NCBI GenBank assembly: GCA_023634235.1
Contig: JAMKCF010000004.1
Span: forward strand, 5,249,202-5,313,201
DNA length: 64,000 nucleotides
Origin: Pisaster brevispinus
Lineage: Eukaryota; Echinodermata; Asteroidea; Forcipulatida; Asteriidae
Direction of reading: 5' to 3'
The stretch's first letter is position 1. Every line of letters begins with the position of its first letter. The notes under the pieces were generated by a model. That model was not told the DNA's origin and did no database searches. It was given only the letters and a program-made list of their open reading frames with translations. This document shows positions 10,901-21,069 of this stretch, one piece after another. A program made the position numbers and the translations under genes.

Positions 10901-13510
10901 GTATACGAAACATGGATGTCAACATCCTGCAGGTGTGGAACAAAAAGGCTGCGCTTGACGAAAGGGAAATCGGCCGGGTGGTGGAAATGGTCAAAGACAT
11001 TCTACAAGACGTCGAAGTCAAAACTCACTTCTACAAATGTAAGTACGATAAAAACATTATTGTCTGTTAATCCTCAACTTCAATAGAATTTAAGGTGTTA
11101 GCACAAAGTCAAAACTCATTTCTACTAAGTATGATAATAATATGATTGCCATAAAATCCTCTTCCGTGATTGATAGTCCAAAGCTCAAAGTCAAAACTCA
11201 CTTAGCTACAAATGTAAGTAATATAAAAATATAACTCGTCCTTAACTCCTCAACTTTCATAGAATTTAAGATAGTGCAAAGTGTCACGGATGAAATTGTG
11301 AAATGTAAAGAACGGTTCATAGTCACAGGGCAACGCAAGACTCAGGACTTAAACAATTAAATTGATTCTCAGAAAACATGTTTTATGAAGAATAAATAAA
11401 TCAAGTGTTAATCATAAATGCGGAGTTAAAGAACTGCAAAGCAACTTATTTACAAAGCAACAAAATGTGCATGCTTAATATAATTGAAGTACGGTAGCAA
11501 TGGAGCCAGCAATATAATATTAATGCAACAGCAGTTAGCAGGATTAATGCTGACAAAATTAAAAGCAACTTAAAGCAAGAAATCCATCATAGTTGCGAGG
11601 ATTTTTTCATAACTAAAATAATACTATATTAACCATAACAATTTAATACAACGATGAAGGTTGGTGAATGCCAGTTCCCTTGTTAGGCTGTGCCTCATGC
11701 CATAAACTCTGCGAGTTAAAAGATGCATAAAAGAAACCCGCTTTAATCAAGAGAACTATAACTTTCTTAAACAGCAGAAAATGGAAATTTGCTCAAAAGC
11801 CGAATGGAATAATTTGGATAGAAACACTAGCAGCATTACTTACAGGAGGTCGAGAGTACCGGGCGACGAACCCCCTGGTCTGGCTAAGGAAACTGGCTCA
11901 GGTAGTACGGATGATTATTTAATTGACACGGTGGTAGTCAGGAAAGTAGCTGTCCATATGTTGCTGGTCCGTCGTCCTGCGTCCGGCCACACCTTGGAAG
12001 TCTTCGGGGTCCGGCGTCCACATCGGGCATCGTCTACTCCCCACCGTGTCAATTGGTACTCTACCGTACTCCCGAATTTCCCCAAATATATACTACTAGG
12101 TGTAGACAAAAGGTACACCTGACATATAGTACTAATCACCTATCACCTATAAAAGATACACCTTACATACCGTACTTACTACCTACATCACCGGTACTTA
12201 CACCCAAGTTTCGCTACTTCATTTAGTGTTGGAATGTTATAATTTCATAAGGAATGTGACGTGACAAAACCCTCTCCAGATACAGGTCCCCCTATAACAT
12301 TCTAAGTATTTAAACAATTCGAGCTATAGTTCGCACTTATTCCAAGAATACGAATACTTTATTTTGTTGGCACTTATGACACAAAGTCAAAACTCACTTC
12401 TACGAATGTATGTACCATAAAAACTTGATTGCCTTTGAACACTCTTCTTTGAGTGAATGGGAGATTTTAATCCAAAGAACTACTATTTGAACTACTATTT
12501 CAATTTTCATATAATACCAATAATTTGTTAAAATGAACAAAATTAAAACTTAGAGCAAGTTTTTTAGAAACCTCATTTGCCAATCATGCCCTAATGTGTG
12601 CAGCCATTTGATAGGTGTAATGTCAACGCATTTGCATGAAATTCTTAATTGGTTACAAGTAACCAGAAACAGAGGTCAAGTCTTATTCCCAGGATGTTTT
12701 TGTTGATTTGTTCAATTTATTTAACTTTAAAATATATTATTTTATGGCTGAATTTGACTTACCCAACGATATTGTATAACTTTTATAACTATAAACTTCA
12801 TTAAAATAGAATCTTTGAAGAAAAAGAATCGTGCACACGTAAAACTCAAGATGGAAGTTTGAATAAGCGCAAAACTTGTATGGTCTCATCGATAGTCCCG
12901 CAACATACGCCATCTTTACTGGCGACTTGTGTTTTGGCTTTGAGCTGCATCAAGTATTCAAATTTTTCTGTGCAGCTTATTAGTAACACTGATCCACCAT
13001 GCAAGGATTGCAATCATGCAATTCCTGCGTGCTGCACGCGGTATTTATGCAAGATTCGTAGATGTGCGTCCAAATATGGATTCATCATTGCCTGTAAAAA
13101 TGGCCAGCCTCACATCATGTGACTTCTATCTATACACAGGCAGAGCTGCCAACTCTTTCTGATTCTGCAGAACTTTCCCTGAAACATAAACCAATCTTTC
13201 CATGTTCTGACAAACAAATTTTACGATCTCCCTGACTATGGAAACTTTGTCTGTGTTATGTCGGATGCTATTCTAAATATCTCCCTGATTGTTGTACAAA
13301 ATCTCCCCCGATTGCAAGATGCAAATGTTGGCAGCTCTTCGTAGGTTTAGGGCAAATCAATCTATATCCATGAAGTAATAATCATTGTTAAATTTCTGAA
13401 CAAAAAACAATCAGTCGTTAACAGAGCTTTTCCTCCACCTTTTCTCTCCATCTGAATTACCTCTCTCTGCAGCACATCAACAGCATCACGCTTTTGAGAA
13501 AAAGAAATAA
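4761..13510 (+). CDS. EIF4E3: eIF4E3-like cap-binding translation factor (7 exons, complete)
   Basis: Join 4761-4915, 6245-6317, 7705-7799, 8916-8976, 9860-9926, 10874-11038, 13473-13510 (654 nt, 217 aa plus stop); all introns are GT-AG and all phases fit. eIF4E-family proteins bind the 5' cap of mRNA in the cytoplasm; the class III member eIF4E3 is reported as a divergent cap binder that can oppose eIF4E. Seen in the translation: the class III block TPWTFWLDR (about residues 44-52), SFWAVYNNI (77-85, holding the family's partner-binding Trp), KPMWED (105-110, the second cap-stacking Trp), KELLLATIGERFSD (133-146), GVSVSIR (156-162), and a C-terminal HHAFE like that of vertebrate eIF4E3. The first cap-stacking Trp of eIF4E appears replaced (AAEVEANL, about 59-66), as expected for this class. 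Length is close to the human protein, about 224 aa as recalled. Start chosen at 4761 for its strong context (A at -3, G at +4) and MAAS-type N-terminus; an in-frame ATG at 4719 would add 14 residues. Confidence 0.93.
5248..5536. mobile_element. MITE, GGGCCCAATTTCAT family, with nested foldback
   Basis: GGGCCC-bounded inverted repeats. It lies in eIF4E3 intron 1. An 80-bp foldback is inserted in its middle (5355-5435). TCAGCTGAT occurs just outside both ends and may be part of a target duplication. Confidence 0.85.
5355..5435. mobile_element. 80-bp foldback element nested in a MITE, 9-10 bp target duplication
   Basis: TAGTTGCGATGATC... ends in ...GATCATCGCAACTA; arms of about 33 bp differ at one base around a short loop. 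AACTTTATC flanks both sides (5346-5354 and 5436-5444). A 9-10 bp duplication is typical of Mutator-like transposition, but the assignment is inference. Confidence 0.85.
5903..6170. mobile_element. degraded GGGCCC-type MITE
   Basis: GGGGCCAATCTCAT and ATAGAGCTGCTTAACGGCC start it; AATTTCATTGCGCTGCTAACCG lies inside. The right terminus is not clear. In eIF4E3 intron 1. Confidence 0.45.
6245..6317 (+). CDS. EIF4E3: eIF4E3 coding exon 2
   Basis: Acceptor TTCTGCAG at 6237-6244, donor GAG|GTGAGG. Codes for SVPGSTAAEVEANLQNIYKV and STVE, the segment that holds the first cap-stacking Trp in canonical eIF4E. Here the aligned position is Val or a neighbour, not Trp. Phase is 2 in and 0 out. Confidence 0.93.
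6475..6838. mobile_element. TTTAAAGG-ended MITE with central hairpin
   Basis: TTTTAAAGGAAAGTATACCT at the left, TATACTCTCCCTTTAAAG at the right, and a mid-element hairpin around CTGAGAAGCG...CTCTCAG (6659-6690). Related copies at 19303 and 53163. Confidence 0.75.
6843..6985 (+). repeat. tandem repeat, three copies of a 42-52 bp unit
   Basis: AAGTATGGACTGGAAA(T/C)CC-AATCTACATG... GTGCCAGTC recurs three times, followed by a SINE-like AGGGATTTGAACTGGGCC block to about 7060. In eIF4E3 intron 2. Confidence 0.75.
7133..7383. mobile_element. MITE, GGGCCCAATTTCATGGCTCTGC family
   Basis: 251 bp with GGGCCC-ended inverted termini (CATGGCTCTGCTTACCG against CGGTAAGCAGAGCCATG). The outer bases are shared with the CATAGAGCTGC family but the interior differs. 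A second copy lies at 58147-58389. Confidence 0.85.
7435..7627. mobile_element. MITE, CATAGAGCTGC family
   Basis: GGGCCAAATTTCATAGAGCT at the left, AGCAGCTCTATGAAATTGGGC at the right; contains the ACCAGTCACAGATTGTACAT core also seen at 2280-2320 and 15590-15640. In eIF4E3 intron 2, about 80 bases before exon 3. Confidence 0.85.
7705..7799 (+). CDS. EIF4E3: eIF4E3 coding exon 3
   Basis: Acceptor TTCCTATCAG, donor TG|GTGAGT, which splits the Trp108 codon. Contains SFWAVYNNIPDVDKL and FSYHLMRNDVKPM, closely matching vertebrate eIF4E3 (SFW.VYNNI, SYHLMR). Confidence 0.95.
8916..8976 (+). CDS. EIF4E3: eIF4E3 coding exon 4
   Basis: Acceptor CCATTCAG, donor ACC|GTAAGA. Completes Trp108 (the retained cap-stacking Trp of KPMWED) and codes for NASGGDWKFKIPKDQT, matching the GG.WK.K.PKD stretch of the family. 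Confidence 0.95.
9860..9926 (+). CDS. EIF4E3: eIF4E3 coding exon 5
   Basis: Acceptor TGTCAACAG, donor CCAG|GTAATT. Codes for GKAWKELLLATIGERFSDCI and SP; the helix WKELLLATIGE is nearly invariant in eIF4E3. Confidence 0.95.
10468..10540 (+). repeat. isolated SINE/LINE 3' tail
   Basis: GTGTAAAGCGCCTTAGAGC and GGCGCTATATAAATATTGTT-TTATTATTAT, the shared 3' tail without the tRNA-like head. In eIF4E3 intron 5. Confidence 0.6.
10874..11038 (+). CDS. EIF4E3: eIF4E3 coding exon 6
   Basis: Acceptor CTTCAACAG, donor AAAT|GTAAGT. Codes for EDEICGVSVSIRNM, then a VNILQVWNKKAALDE segment and the last helix and strand ending in KTHFYK. Reading through the donor instead gives a stop codon 32 bases beyond it. 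The last 30 or so bases of this exon, with the donor, recur in the next intron. Confidence 0.93.
11018..11245 (+). repeat. tandem copies of the end of eIF4E3 exon 6 and its donor
   Basis: AAGTCAAAACTCACTTCTAC-AAATGTAAGTA (the true exon end and donor) recurs at about 11107 and 11188 with small changes, and a fourth copy lies at 12377-12430. Each is followed by a similar intron start (GATAAAAACATTATTG / CTCAACTT). Confidence 0.8.
11919..12056. repeat. inverted repeat ATTGACACGGTGG
   Basis: AATTGACACGGTGG and CCACCGTGTCAATT enclose a GC-rich 110-bp core. Possibly a small MITE in eIF4E3 intron 6. Confidence 0.55.
12377..12430 (+). repeat. distant copy of the eIF4E3 exon 6 end
   Basis: ACAAAGTCAAAACTCACTTC-TACGAATGTATGTACC, then ATAAAAACTTGATTGCC, matching exon 6 plus intron start. 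Confidence 0.75.
13473..13510 (+). CDS. EIF4E3: eIF4E3 terminal coding exon (38 nt)
   Basis: Acceptor CTCTCTCTGCAG after a good pyrimidine tract. Two bases complete Ser206, then HQQHHAFEKKK and TAA at 13508-13510. The match is to the PHEEHHAFEG end of vertebrate eIF4E3, and the phase fits exon 6. It is far too short to stand out as an ORF; it was found by looking for the conserved C-terminal motif. An AATAAA overlaps the stop at 13506-13511, so the real 3' UTR probably runs further. Confidence 0.88.
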
Positions 13511-13585
13511 AACTGAGACCCTCTTGGAATGAGTACATTGCTAGCATCTGTTTAACGCTGTGTGCTTAATTCATAAACATGGAGG

Positions 13586-13727
13586 ATGGACCTCTACGGG
13601 AGCATGTTTTCCCCCCAGGACCTCGTCCTGAGTCTTGCCGAGTTCCTCCATCTAATTCCAAAGCACCAATGGCACCTGAAAGTGAAAGAAACTGTGTGGA
13701 GGATCAAGAAAGAGACAAACAAGCAAG
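13586..13727 (+). CDS. possible unassigned coding exon
   Basis: An open frame from ATG 13586 reads MDLYGSMFSPQDLVLSLAEF and then LHLIPKHQWHLKVKETVWRI-KKETNKQ. It has mostly G/C third positions and an amphipathic, protein-like composition, then breaks into poly-T-encoded Phe. It lies 75 bases after the eIF4E3 stop, so it may only be 3' UTR of that gene. A GT follows CAAG, but the donor is weak. A second overlapping ATG frame (13579) is less protein-like. I recognise no family. Confidence 0.25.
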
Positions 13728-14454
13728 GTTTTTTTGTTGTTGTTTTTTTTGCTTTTTTTTTGGGGGGGGGTCTTTTTTGGGAAGGTCCCCCAAGATTGGC
13801 ACTTTGAGGTTAAATGCAGCAGTACAGTGTCTGCTTACCTCAGTTATTTGTTCAATCAAATTTGTAGCAGGGTGTACAGTATATTGTTGTTGGTGATAAG
13901 TTGCATATTTACAGCCATTTACACTCCGCCCCGTCCCCTCCACTTCCCAAACTCAATGTTTTTCCTGACGGTGAAACTGTACCACAAAATTGTTTCGATT
14001 GCTTACTATAAGCATATTTGAGTCATCTGAATTTAAAAAACTGTTGAAGATGAATCAGCAGCATAATGTTAGGAGGTATGGTACTGCATTGAAACAGTCA
14101 CGTAAATAAGCAGTCATGCAGAAAACACAAGTAGAGGAATATTTAGTGGGGGGGGGTTTGTCAAAAAGTATTACTCAAGTCCTGAACTACTCTAAATCCA
14201 TCAAAATCCATTGGAACGTTCGGGGGAGGTTTTTTTGAGGGAATTAAATTTGCAAGATTCCTTGGAGGCTACTGGTCTTGGCCCTGGTGCCCCTTCAAAT
14301 GTCCCCCATAGAGTTGAAGCTTTTCCGACGGAAGTGCCCTTTGCAAAATGGAAATGGCCTTGCCCTATTAAAGATTAATTCCAGGCCTGTGCTTTGTGAC
14401 AGGACCAGACACTTAAATAGACTTTTCCGTTAAGAATCGCCCACCATGGCAGCT

Positions 14455-14696
14455 GGGCCCAATTTCATAGAGCTGCTAAGCACAAAAATTTGCTTAGCAT
14501 GAAATTTCTTCCTTGATAAAAACAAGATTACCAACCAGGTTTCCATGTGTTGCATATTGCTTGTTACTGGTAGTCAGCTGTTGTTTGCTTATCCTGAAAA
14601 TCACGTGGAAATTTGGTTGGTAATCCTGTTTTTATCAAGGAAGAAATTTCATGCTAAGCAAATTTTTGTGCTTAGCAGCTCTATGAAATTGGGCCC
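14455..14696. mobile_element. MITE with about 80-bp near-perfect inverted repeats
   Basis: GGGCCCAATTTCATAGAGCT and its exact inverse bound a 242-bp element whose arms stay nearly identical into GATAAAAACA, making it the youngest-looking copy of the family here. Confidence 0.9.
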
Positions 14697-15520
14697 TGCC
14701 CTGCAATGACACTCGGGTTTCCAACAGCAAGTGCGTCTCTGTCCGTGGATCATCGAGCCAACGTAAACCCTGGACGCTGAAACAAAATTCAAGGCGCAGC
14801 ACTCCAGATGCTTCGTCTAACATTTCTTGTTGTGATTTTTAAGAAGTTTTGTAGAAGTTTTACTTTGAAGCTGATGGAATCTGATTATCAAGTGGTTTAC
14901 AGTTGATGTCAGATCTTCTAACTCTTTGCTCAGTTAACAAAACAAAAATGGCTTTAGTCTTTTTGGGGGGTTACTGGTTTTTTAATACAATCTTAATGCT
15001 CTACCCATAATCTTTCTTTAAGTTTTTGTAATAGTTGATAATGAGAGATGGCCAAACCACAACTGTTAAAGGTTGATGGACCAAGATGCAGATGAACTTG
15101 CCTGAAGGTGAATTTGAAAGGTTTACAAAAATATATATATATCTTGTTTTATTTCGAATGGGACTGAAATGTTTATCTTGTAGAGGTGAGGCCATTTTTC
15201 AAAAGGAAATGGCACTTGAAATTGGAATTTCTGTGGAAAACTTGGCAGCATGGTGTCTTTTCGGCATTTGTGTGTAGATAGTTCCCCCATTGATGCCACA
15301 GAGTGTAAAGTCGGCCATCTTTACGGGCAATGATGCATAATTTTTTGAATGCACAGCTAACTGTGCACTTACTTTGCTTAAATTACAGCGTGTGACATTA
15401 GGTATTTTATCAAACTGCATGATTGGTTGGTGGACTACTTGAGGCAGTTAAAGTCCCAAACCCAAGTTGCCCGTAAAGATTGCGTATATTGGAAACTATA
15501 GGCTCGATAAAATGAAACCT

Positions 15521-15688
15521 GGGCACATTTCTGCAGAGCTGCTCCATAAGCGCAATATCATTGTGCTCGCCAAAATAAGGTTACCAGCCAGTGCCTCATG
15601 TCACATGACTGTAACATGTACCATCTGTGACTGGTATCCTGTTAATTTTTGCTCAGCAGAAAAGTTTATGGCAATAAAATTTGGCCCA
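15521..15688. mobile_element. degraded CATAGAGCTGC-family MITE
   Basis: GGGCACATTTCTGCAGAGCT at the left, AATTTGGCCCA at the right, with the family core ACCATCTGTGACTGGTATCC. Confidence 0.6.
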
Positions 15689-15889
15689 GAAGTGACAAAA
15701 GCCATTTGATAAACTTGACAAAGAAGCTTGGGTTCAACGAGTGCTGCAAATTATAAAAACGATCAAGTTCTGCAAGTATATGCTTCACTGTTGAGTAACT
15801 CAAAAATGTATCTTGTCGCATTAGAAAACTTAACCCTCATTCTATTCGACATTTAAATATCGTCCACTGTGGTTTTGTCTGATTAATAA

Positions 15890-16140
15890 AACAATGTATG
15901 TGGTTAATGCATTGACGCACAGTGGATTCTCCTATTGTTTTACCATTCAATTTAATCCACTGTGGCTGAATGGTAGATCAAACAATGTCAACCTGCCTGC
16001 AATACGATACCATGTGGTGCACAGTACACAGTCAACCCTTCTACTGTCTGACCATTCAATATCATCCATTGGGTCTGAGTGATAGATAAATCTGTCACTG
16101 CAATAATGATAAACTGCAATATGATATCATGTGGTGAATG
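15890..16140 (+). repeat. diverged tandem duplication of about 125 bp
   Basis: ACCATTCAATTTAATCCACT... GATACCATGTGGTGCA is followed by ACCATTCAATATCATCCATT... GATATCATGTGGTGAA. Related sequence at 31560-31690, and the ACCATTCA motif also occurs in the TTAA element at 24159. Confidence 0.65.
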
Positions 16141-16329
16141 CATCTACACAGTACACATACTTTACATGTGTTAATTCTGTGCACAGTTTTGCACCATACC
16201 CGACTTGTCCAATCAAATTGTTTTAATAACTGGTTGGTCAACTCACAGGAAAATGTTACCGGGAGCATGGGGGATTATGACCACACCCAATGCATTGTTT
16301 ACATGAACCTGCAGTGCTTGTAAAAGTAC

Positions 16330-17900
16330 CCCAACAAATTTTTGTTTAAATACAAATAAATAAATAGATAAAAATAGTAATAATAATAACAATCAATAAA
16401 CAAAACAGACATTTATGTTAATTGTTCTATTACAGTTCCAAAACAGCCTTTCTATGTCTCCAGATAATTTTTATGAGCACTGCTGAATTTGAAAAATGGA
16501 AATAAGTTTACCTTTTATTGATATAAACAAGATGCACAATTTCAGTAGTCTTTTACGAAACGAAAACAGGACAGTTTTGCGATTAAGTAATTAAACTTAT
16601 CTTTTTGTTTAAACTAAACTTGTTTTACCATTTTTAGAGTATCCCCCACTGTGTGATTTTCATAGTTTTGTTACATACTCTAATTTGTTCTCAGTATTAA
16701 TTTTTGTAGTTGAGTCTTTATATTAATGATGTAAATATTGTACAAAAACACCAAAACGTCAAAATGTTAATAGCAACTAATAATGCATGGAATAATGTCA
16801 TGATAGCTGGTCAAGGTGTGGTGACCTATGTACAGTCCAGGGACAAAGTGTCACGATTATGTCGTTCCGTTTCCTCTGGAGTCTTAGATTCTTTTAACGG
16901 TCCAGTCTGGAAGATGAATTTTGTTTTTTTGACTTCTTTTTTAATTATTTGTATACTTTGGGTTGGGGATTGTTTGCGGTGAACTTTATTTGTTTATTGT
17001 TATTTTATTTATTTGTTTTCATTTTTTTCTGTTTTTATGATCAATTTTTAGTTTTAAAAAATGTATCAGCTTATTATTATTATTTTTATATTTTTTTTTA
17101 TTTATTGTTTTATCATTTATTTATGCGTATATTTATTTATTAAATACATTTTGGGGGGCGGTTTCAGGGGGACTTTTTGGTTTTGAAAAAGGAACAAGAA
17201 CCACCGCACTCTCAATAAAACCTTATAACACTTAAATTCATTTCCTGTTTCCCAGACAATCAAGATTTACACATCAGATCAATGGCAGTAGAGTATTAGT
17301 TGTATTTGTGTTGATAACATGTTTTTGTGGAAGGCACTTCCCTGTTGAGTTTACTTTTTTGTAACTCGTCCCTGGACGATAATTAGTGCAGATTCCAGAA
17401 CGGATAGTGGCTAGTTAAATTTGTCTTTAGACTGTATGCATCGTTAATAATACAGCGCTAAATGTCAGTAAGCTGTTCGAGCTCTAAATTTGCTTGAGCT
17501 GAAATCTTGTTCAGCAGAATTGGATGACCACAACGATATTTTCTTGTTTTACAGCTTTAAGAATAATATGCCTAGGGTAAATCTTTACGCCGACAATATT
17601 CAGATCGGACACTGAATGGGATGCAGAGAAGTGTAGTTTGCCTTTTGTACTTAAAACAGAGTTGCTACCCTGGCAGACACTTTGGGGTTGACCACAGTAT
17701 GAACAGCTTTGGTGAACATTGTTGATACTGCCAAGTGCATGTGTGTGTACATCCACCAAATTCACCTGATATCACAATAAGCCATTTGCCACATTAGATT
17801 TGAGTAGTGTCTGATACAACGACTTTGGGACGGCAGCAGACCCAAATAACATTTTGCTTACCAGTGGAATAGGTACATGTATACTAATGGTATAAGTTGA
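16330..17900. other. AT-rich, no gene seen
   Basis: Poly-T and TTAT-rich stretch (16920-17150) and scattered short frames. Nothing recognisable. Confidence 0.5.
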
Positions 17901-17907
17901 GTTACCA

Positions 17908-17985
17908 GGGCCCAATTTCATCAAGCTGATAAGCAGAAAACACTGCTTAGCAAATTTCTATGCTAAGCATGCTGCTTTATAATAA
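17908..17985. mobile_element. truncated GGGCCC-family MITE
   Basis: Only the left end is present: GGGCCCAATTTCATCAAGCT followed by the GCTTAGCA hairpin. No right end is found. Confidence 0.6.
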
Positions 17986-18515
17986 TTTCAGGGCAAATTT
18001 AATTAGTTTTTAGGCGAGAGCGAGTGTTTGTTGAAATTGTTTTATATGCATCGCAGTTACTTTTTATCTATGAGAAAACGGGGAGTTTTTTTACTGAAGT
18101 ATAAAATGCGGTTCCACTAGAATCTAAAACTGTTGATGGTTTCTCTGATCCTTAAACTGCATGATTGCTCTCATCTTTCAATGACCATGTAAATTTGTCT
18201 TTGACTGTGGAAGCCGGCCATCAGCTAATATTAATCAAATAGTTCAGTTCAGACACAGTCCTTGGATATATTGCAAATCTCTTTACAACCAGAGGGCTGG
18301 AAACAATCCAAACAGTTGTAAAAAATTCAAATGTTGCAATGTACCATTCCCTGTAGGGTTACACTGTGTTTTAACACCCCCTATGTTCAGAGACTCCTAG
18401 TGTATTTCCCTATTCTTAACCCTAACCCTAGCGTGTACATCACAAGGTTTTTTTTTTTTCGGAAATAGGGTTGTCAGAACATAGGGGTGTCCGAATAAAG
18501 AGCAGTTTGGATATG

Positions 18516-18625
18516 TTCCTACCCAACTGTAGAATCGGCTTAACTACAATTCGGATTAGCCCAACTATAGTTGGTCCGGCCAAACTATAGTTAGGCCTAG
18601 ATTCTATAGTTGGTTGGGTAGCAAC
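18516..18625. mobile_element. small palindromic MITE (CTACCCAACTATAG)
   Basis: CCTACCCAACTGTAGAATC at one end, GATTCTATAGTTGGTTGGGTAGC at the other; inside are CAACTATAGTTG-type palindromes. About 110 bp. Confidence 0.65.
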
Positions 18626-19302
18626 AGAAGTTCTGAAGCGCATGTGCTGGTCGACTTAGTCTTGATTTCAAGCCTGAGATTGTGGTGATTGCTTGCATGG
18701 GTCATACAAAAAAGATCATGTCTCTGTACTAGCCTAATTGAGAAAAGACCAACCTGTAACAACTGCTTCATGTGAGGTAACACCATGATCTCAGACCTGG
18801 TATGGACCAAGTGCTATGAGAAATGTATACATGTGAACATGTTGGACATGGTGTCAGCCTGTCAACAGAGGGCGCTTTGCAGGACACAATGTAAATTCTG
18901 TAAAAAAATATTAACAAGTAAAAATCTGTACAAATTACGGACTGTGTATACATAACGCAACGGAAGAAGCGATTGTAGATTTATTGGCTACATAAATACA
19001 TTAGAAAATACATGCATGTTGAGTATCAATATTAATAGACAGGCTTTAATTAATGTAATTAGAAAAAGTATGCACTTTGAAGGGATGCTTTGTGTGTGCG
19101 CCCTGTTAGGCTATTGTTTTGTTTATTTTGATGTTTTAATAAGTTTGTTTTCCCTGGTAGGAAGTTGGGTTATATCACTTGTATAAAACTTTCAGGATTT
19201 TCAGAACATTCAAACGAGTACTCGGTACGGGTGTGCATCGTGTAAACAGTTTTTGAATGTTGTTAGTTCTTTTTTAAAGCAACTATTGGCAAACGACACC
19301 AT

Positions 19303-19690
19303 GTTAAAGGGACCGTTTACCTTTAGTTTTTTGGATTAGTTTGATTGTTTTAATCCTTTATAAATGTAGATAAATAAGCCTACACTTAAACTATTCTGTG
19401 TGAACATTTCATTTCAAAGGTTGTAGTGTATTTGAGAAACCGCCGAAAAGTCGCAGGAAAACAATCTGCAACTGGAATACACAATCTGAGAAACGTATCT
19501 TACAGTAAAGTTTCTCAGAGTTAAATCGTGGGGGATAAAAACTTTCTGTTTCCAAAACAACCACATTACTCCAAAGTGAAATGATTTTCAAAATGCCTTG
19601 TACTATCAAAAGTGGCTGTACTTCTAACCAAGTAAGTTTTTATTGCCATTAATTTTCAGAGTGTTACCAACCGTATTACCTTCCCTGCAA
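19303..19690. mobile_element. TTAAAGGGA-type MITE with central hairpin
   Basis: TTAAAGGGACCGTTTACCTT at the left; the body is collinear with 6475-6838 (TTTTAATCC, AATGTAGA, CTGAGAAACG...TTTCTCAG, CCAAGTAAGTTTTTAT). The right end is eroded. Confidence 0.65.
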
Positions 19691-19699
19691 TGTTTTTTT

Positions 19700-20940
19700 C
19701 AAAATAATCTACCGAAATGCTCACAGACAAAATTGGAATATTATACCCCTAGATAATTTAAGTACTCGCTTGAAAGTTAGATGATTACTCCTTTCCTTGA
19801 AAGTATGCTGTTGCCAGTTTAGTCATTCTGATTAATTGAAAAAATGTATTTAAAAATGGGACTGAGGGGGAAACGCAGTCAAGAAAAACAATAATTAAAA
19901 TAATAATCTTTCAACATAAAAAAATGCATGTAACTTTACTATAAGAATGTTTTTATTCTATATGTGGAAGCCTTTTGAACCTTGGCTTGTTATTTTTTGT
20001 GTATTATTTTTTATTTTATTTGTATGATTCCATGTTAAGAATTAAGGGCAGTTTAATTGGGATTGTTTTGGGGTGGGTTTTTTTTAAATTATATTTTCAA
20101 GTGTTTGTTGGGGGTGTTTGTTTGTTTGTTTGTTGGGGTGTTGGGGTGTTTGTTTGTTTGTTTGTTTGTTTTGTTTGTATTTTGTTGTGGGGTTGAGTGT
20201 TGTCACTAGCATATTGTTATTTTGAATACATTTTATTGTATGTGTAGTTTTAATGACAAATTTATTGAAGATCGGAACAAACTTTAAGGTCAGGACACTG
20301 GGTTATTGTTTTGTGTGCACAAGTTGCATAATTGTGTTAAATTTGTATTAAATTGGAAAGGAGATCCCCTGCTTCTTTATTTGGATAAAACAAAGGAACT
20401 TCAAGTTTCAAGGTGTCCCCTTGTATGTTCCTTTTCCCCTAATTTAGTAATAGCCCCCCCCCCCCGCATAGGCGGATCGCCGATGTTCCCAACAGCATGT
20501 TCCCAGAAGAAGGGCTTCCAGTCACACACAGTCCTTTTTTGTATCAGCAAGAGAAAGGTCATAGCCTCAGCAATAAAGTGGCTCCTGACAATTAAACAAA
20601 CACAAAATATCCATTAAAATGTTACTGTTACTGCGTAAGTGTTACATTATTTTTTGGTGCTAGATAATTACCCCCAAATACAGGTTATTCCCAGTCCAGC
20701 ATGTAGGAATAAAACCTTCACATAACGATTTTTCGAATGACAGAAAACCGATCAAACCTTCACATTTAGTTTTTCTTGAAACACAATATTTGCCCACAAT
20801 ATTAATTCTTACGCCCCTTTTCCTAAAAACGTGTATGTCCTTAATATCATGACATAATGTGTGTTCATCCTTTATTGAAACGAATTAGATAAACCCCACG
20901 AAACAACTTTTTAACCACTAGTGTGTATTTAGCTAGTCTT
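19700..20940. other. no gene seen
   Basis: Besides the GTTT microsatellite there is a C-run (20457-20466) next to GCATAGGCGGATCGCCGATG. No coding signal. Confidence 0.5.
20095..20190 (+). repeat. GTTT microsatellite
   Basis: Runs of TGTTTGTTTGTTTG broken by GGGGTGTTGGGGTG. Confidence 0.85.
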
Positions 20941-21030
20941 GGTGCAAGACGTCCCTGTTCTGTTTTTCCATGATTGCCGCCAATAAAGGGCGCTATCACT
21001 CCACAAACCCGCTGTCACCCACACGACGAC

Positions 21031-21057
21031 CACGAACCGCTGTGACAGCGGTTCGTG
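21031..21057. repeat. perfect hairpin, 13-bp arms, 1-base centre
   Basis: CACGAACCGCTGT, G, ACAGCGGTTCGTG. It lies directly left of the palindrome relative at 21070. Confidence 0.9.
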
Positions 21058-21069
21058 AGTGATAACCAT

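Noticed and set aside
11781..12122. 113-codon plus-strand frame in eIF4E3 intron 6 as an exon
   Set aside because: It overlaps the inverted repeat at 11919-12056, shows no domain, and the conserved HHAFE exon lies further downstream.
18421..18433. Telomere-like CCCTAACCCTA
   Set aside because: Only two units; no array.
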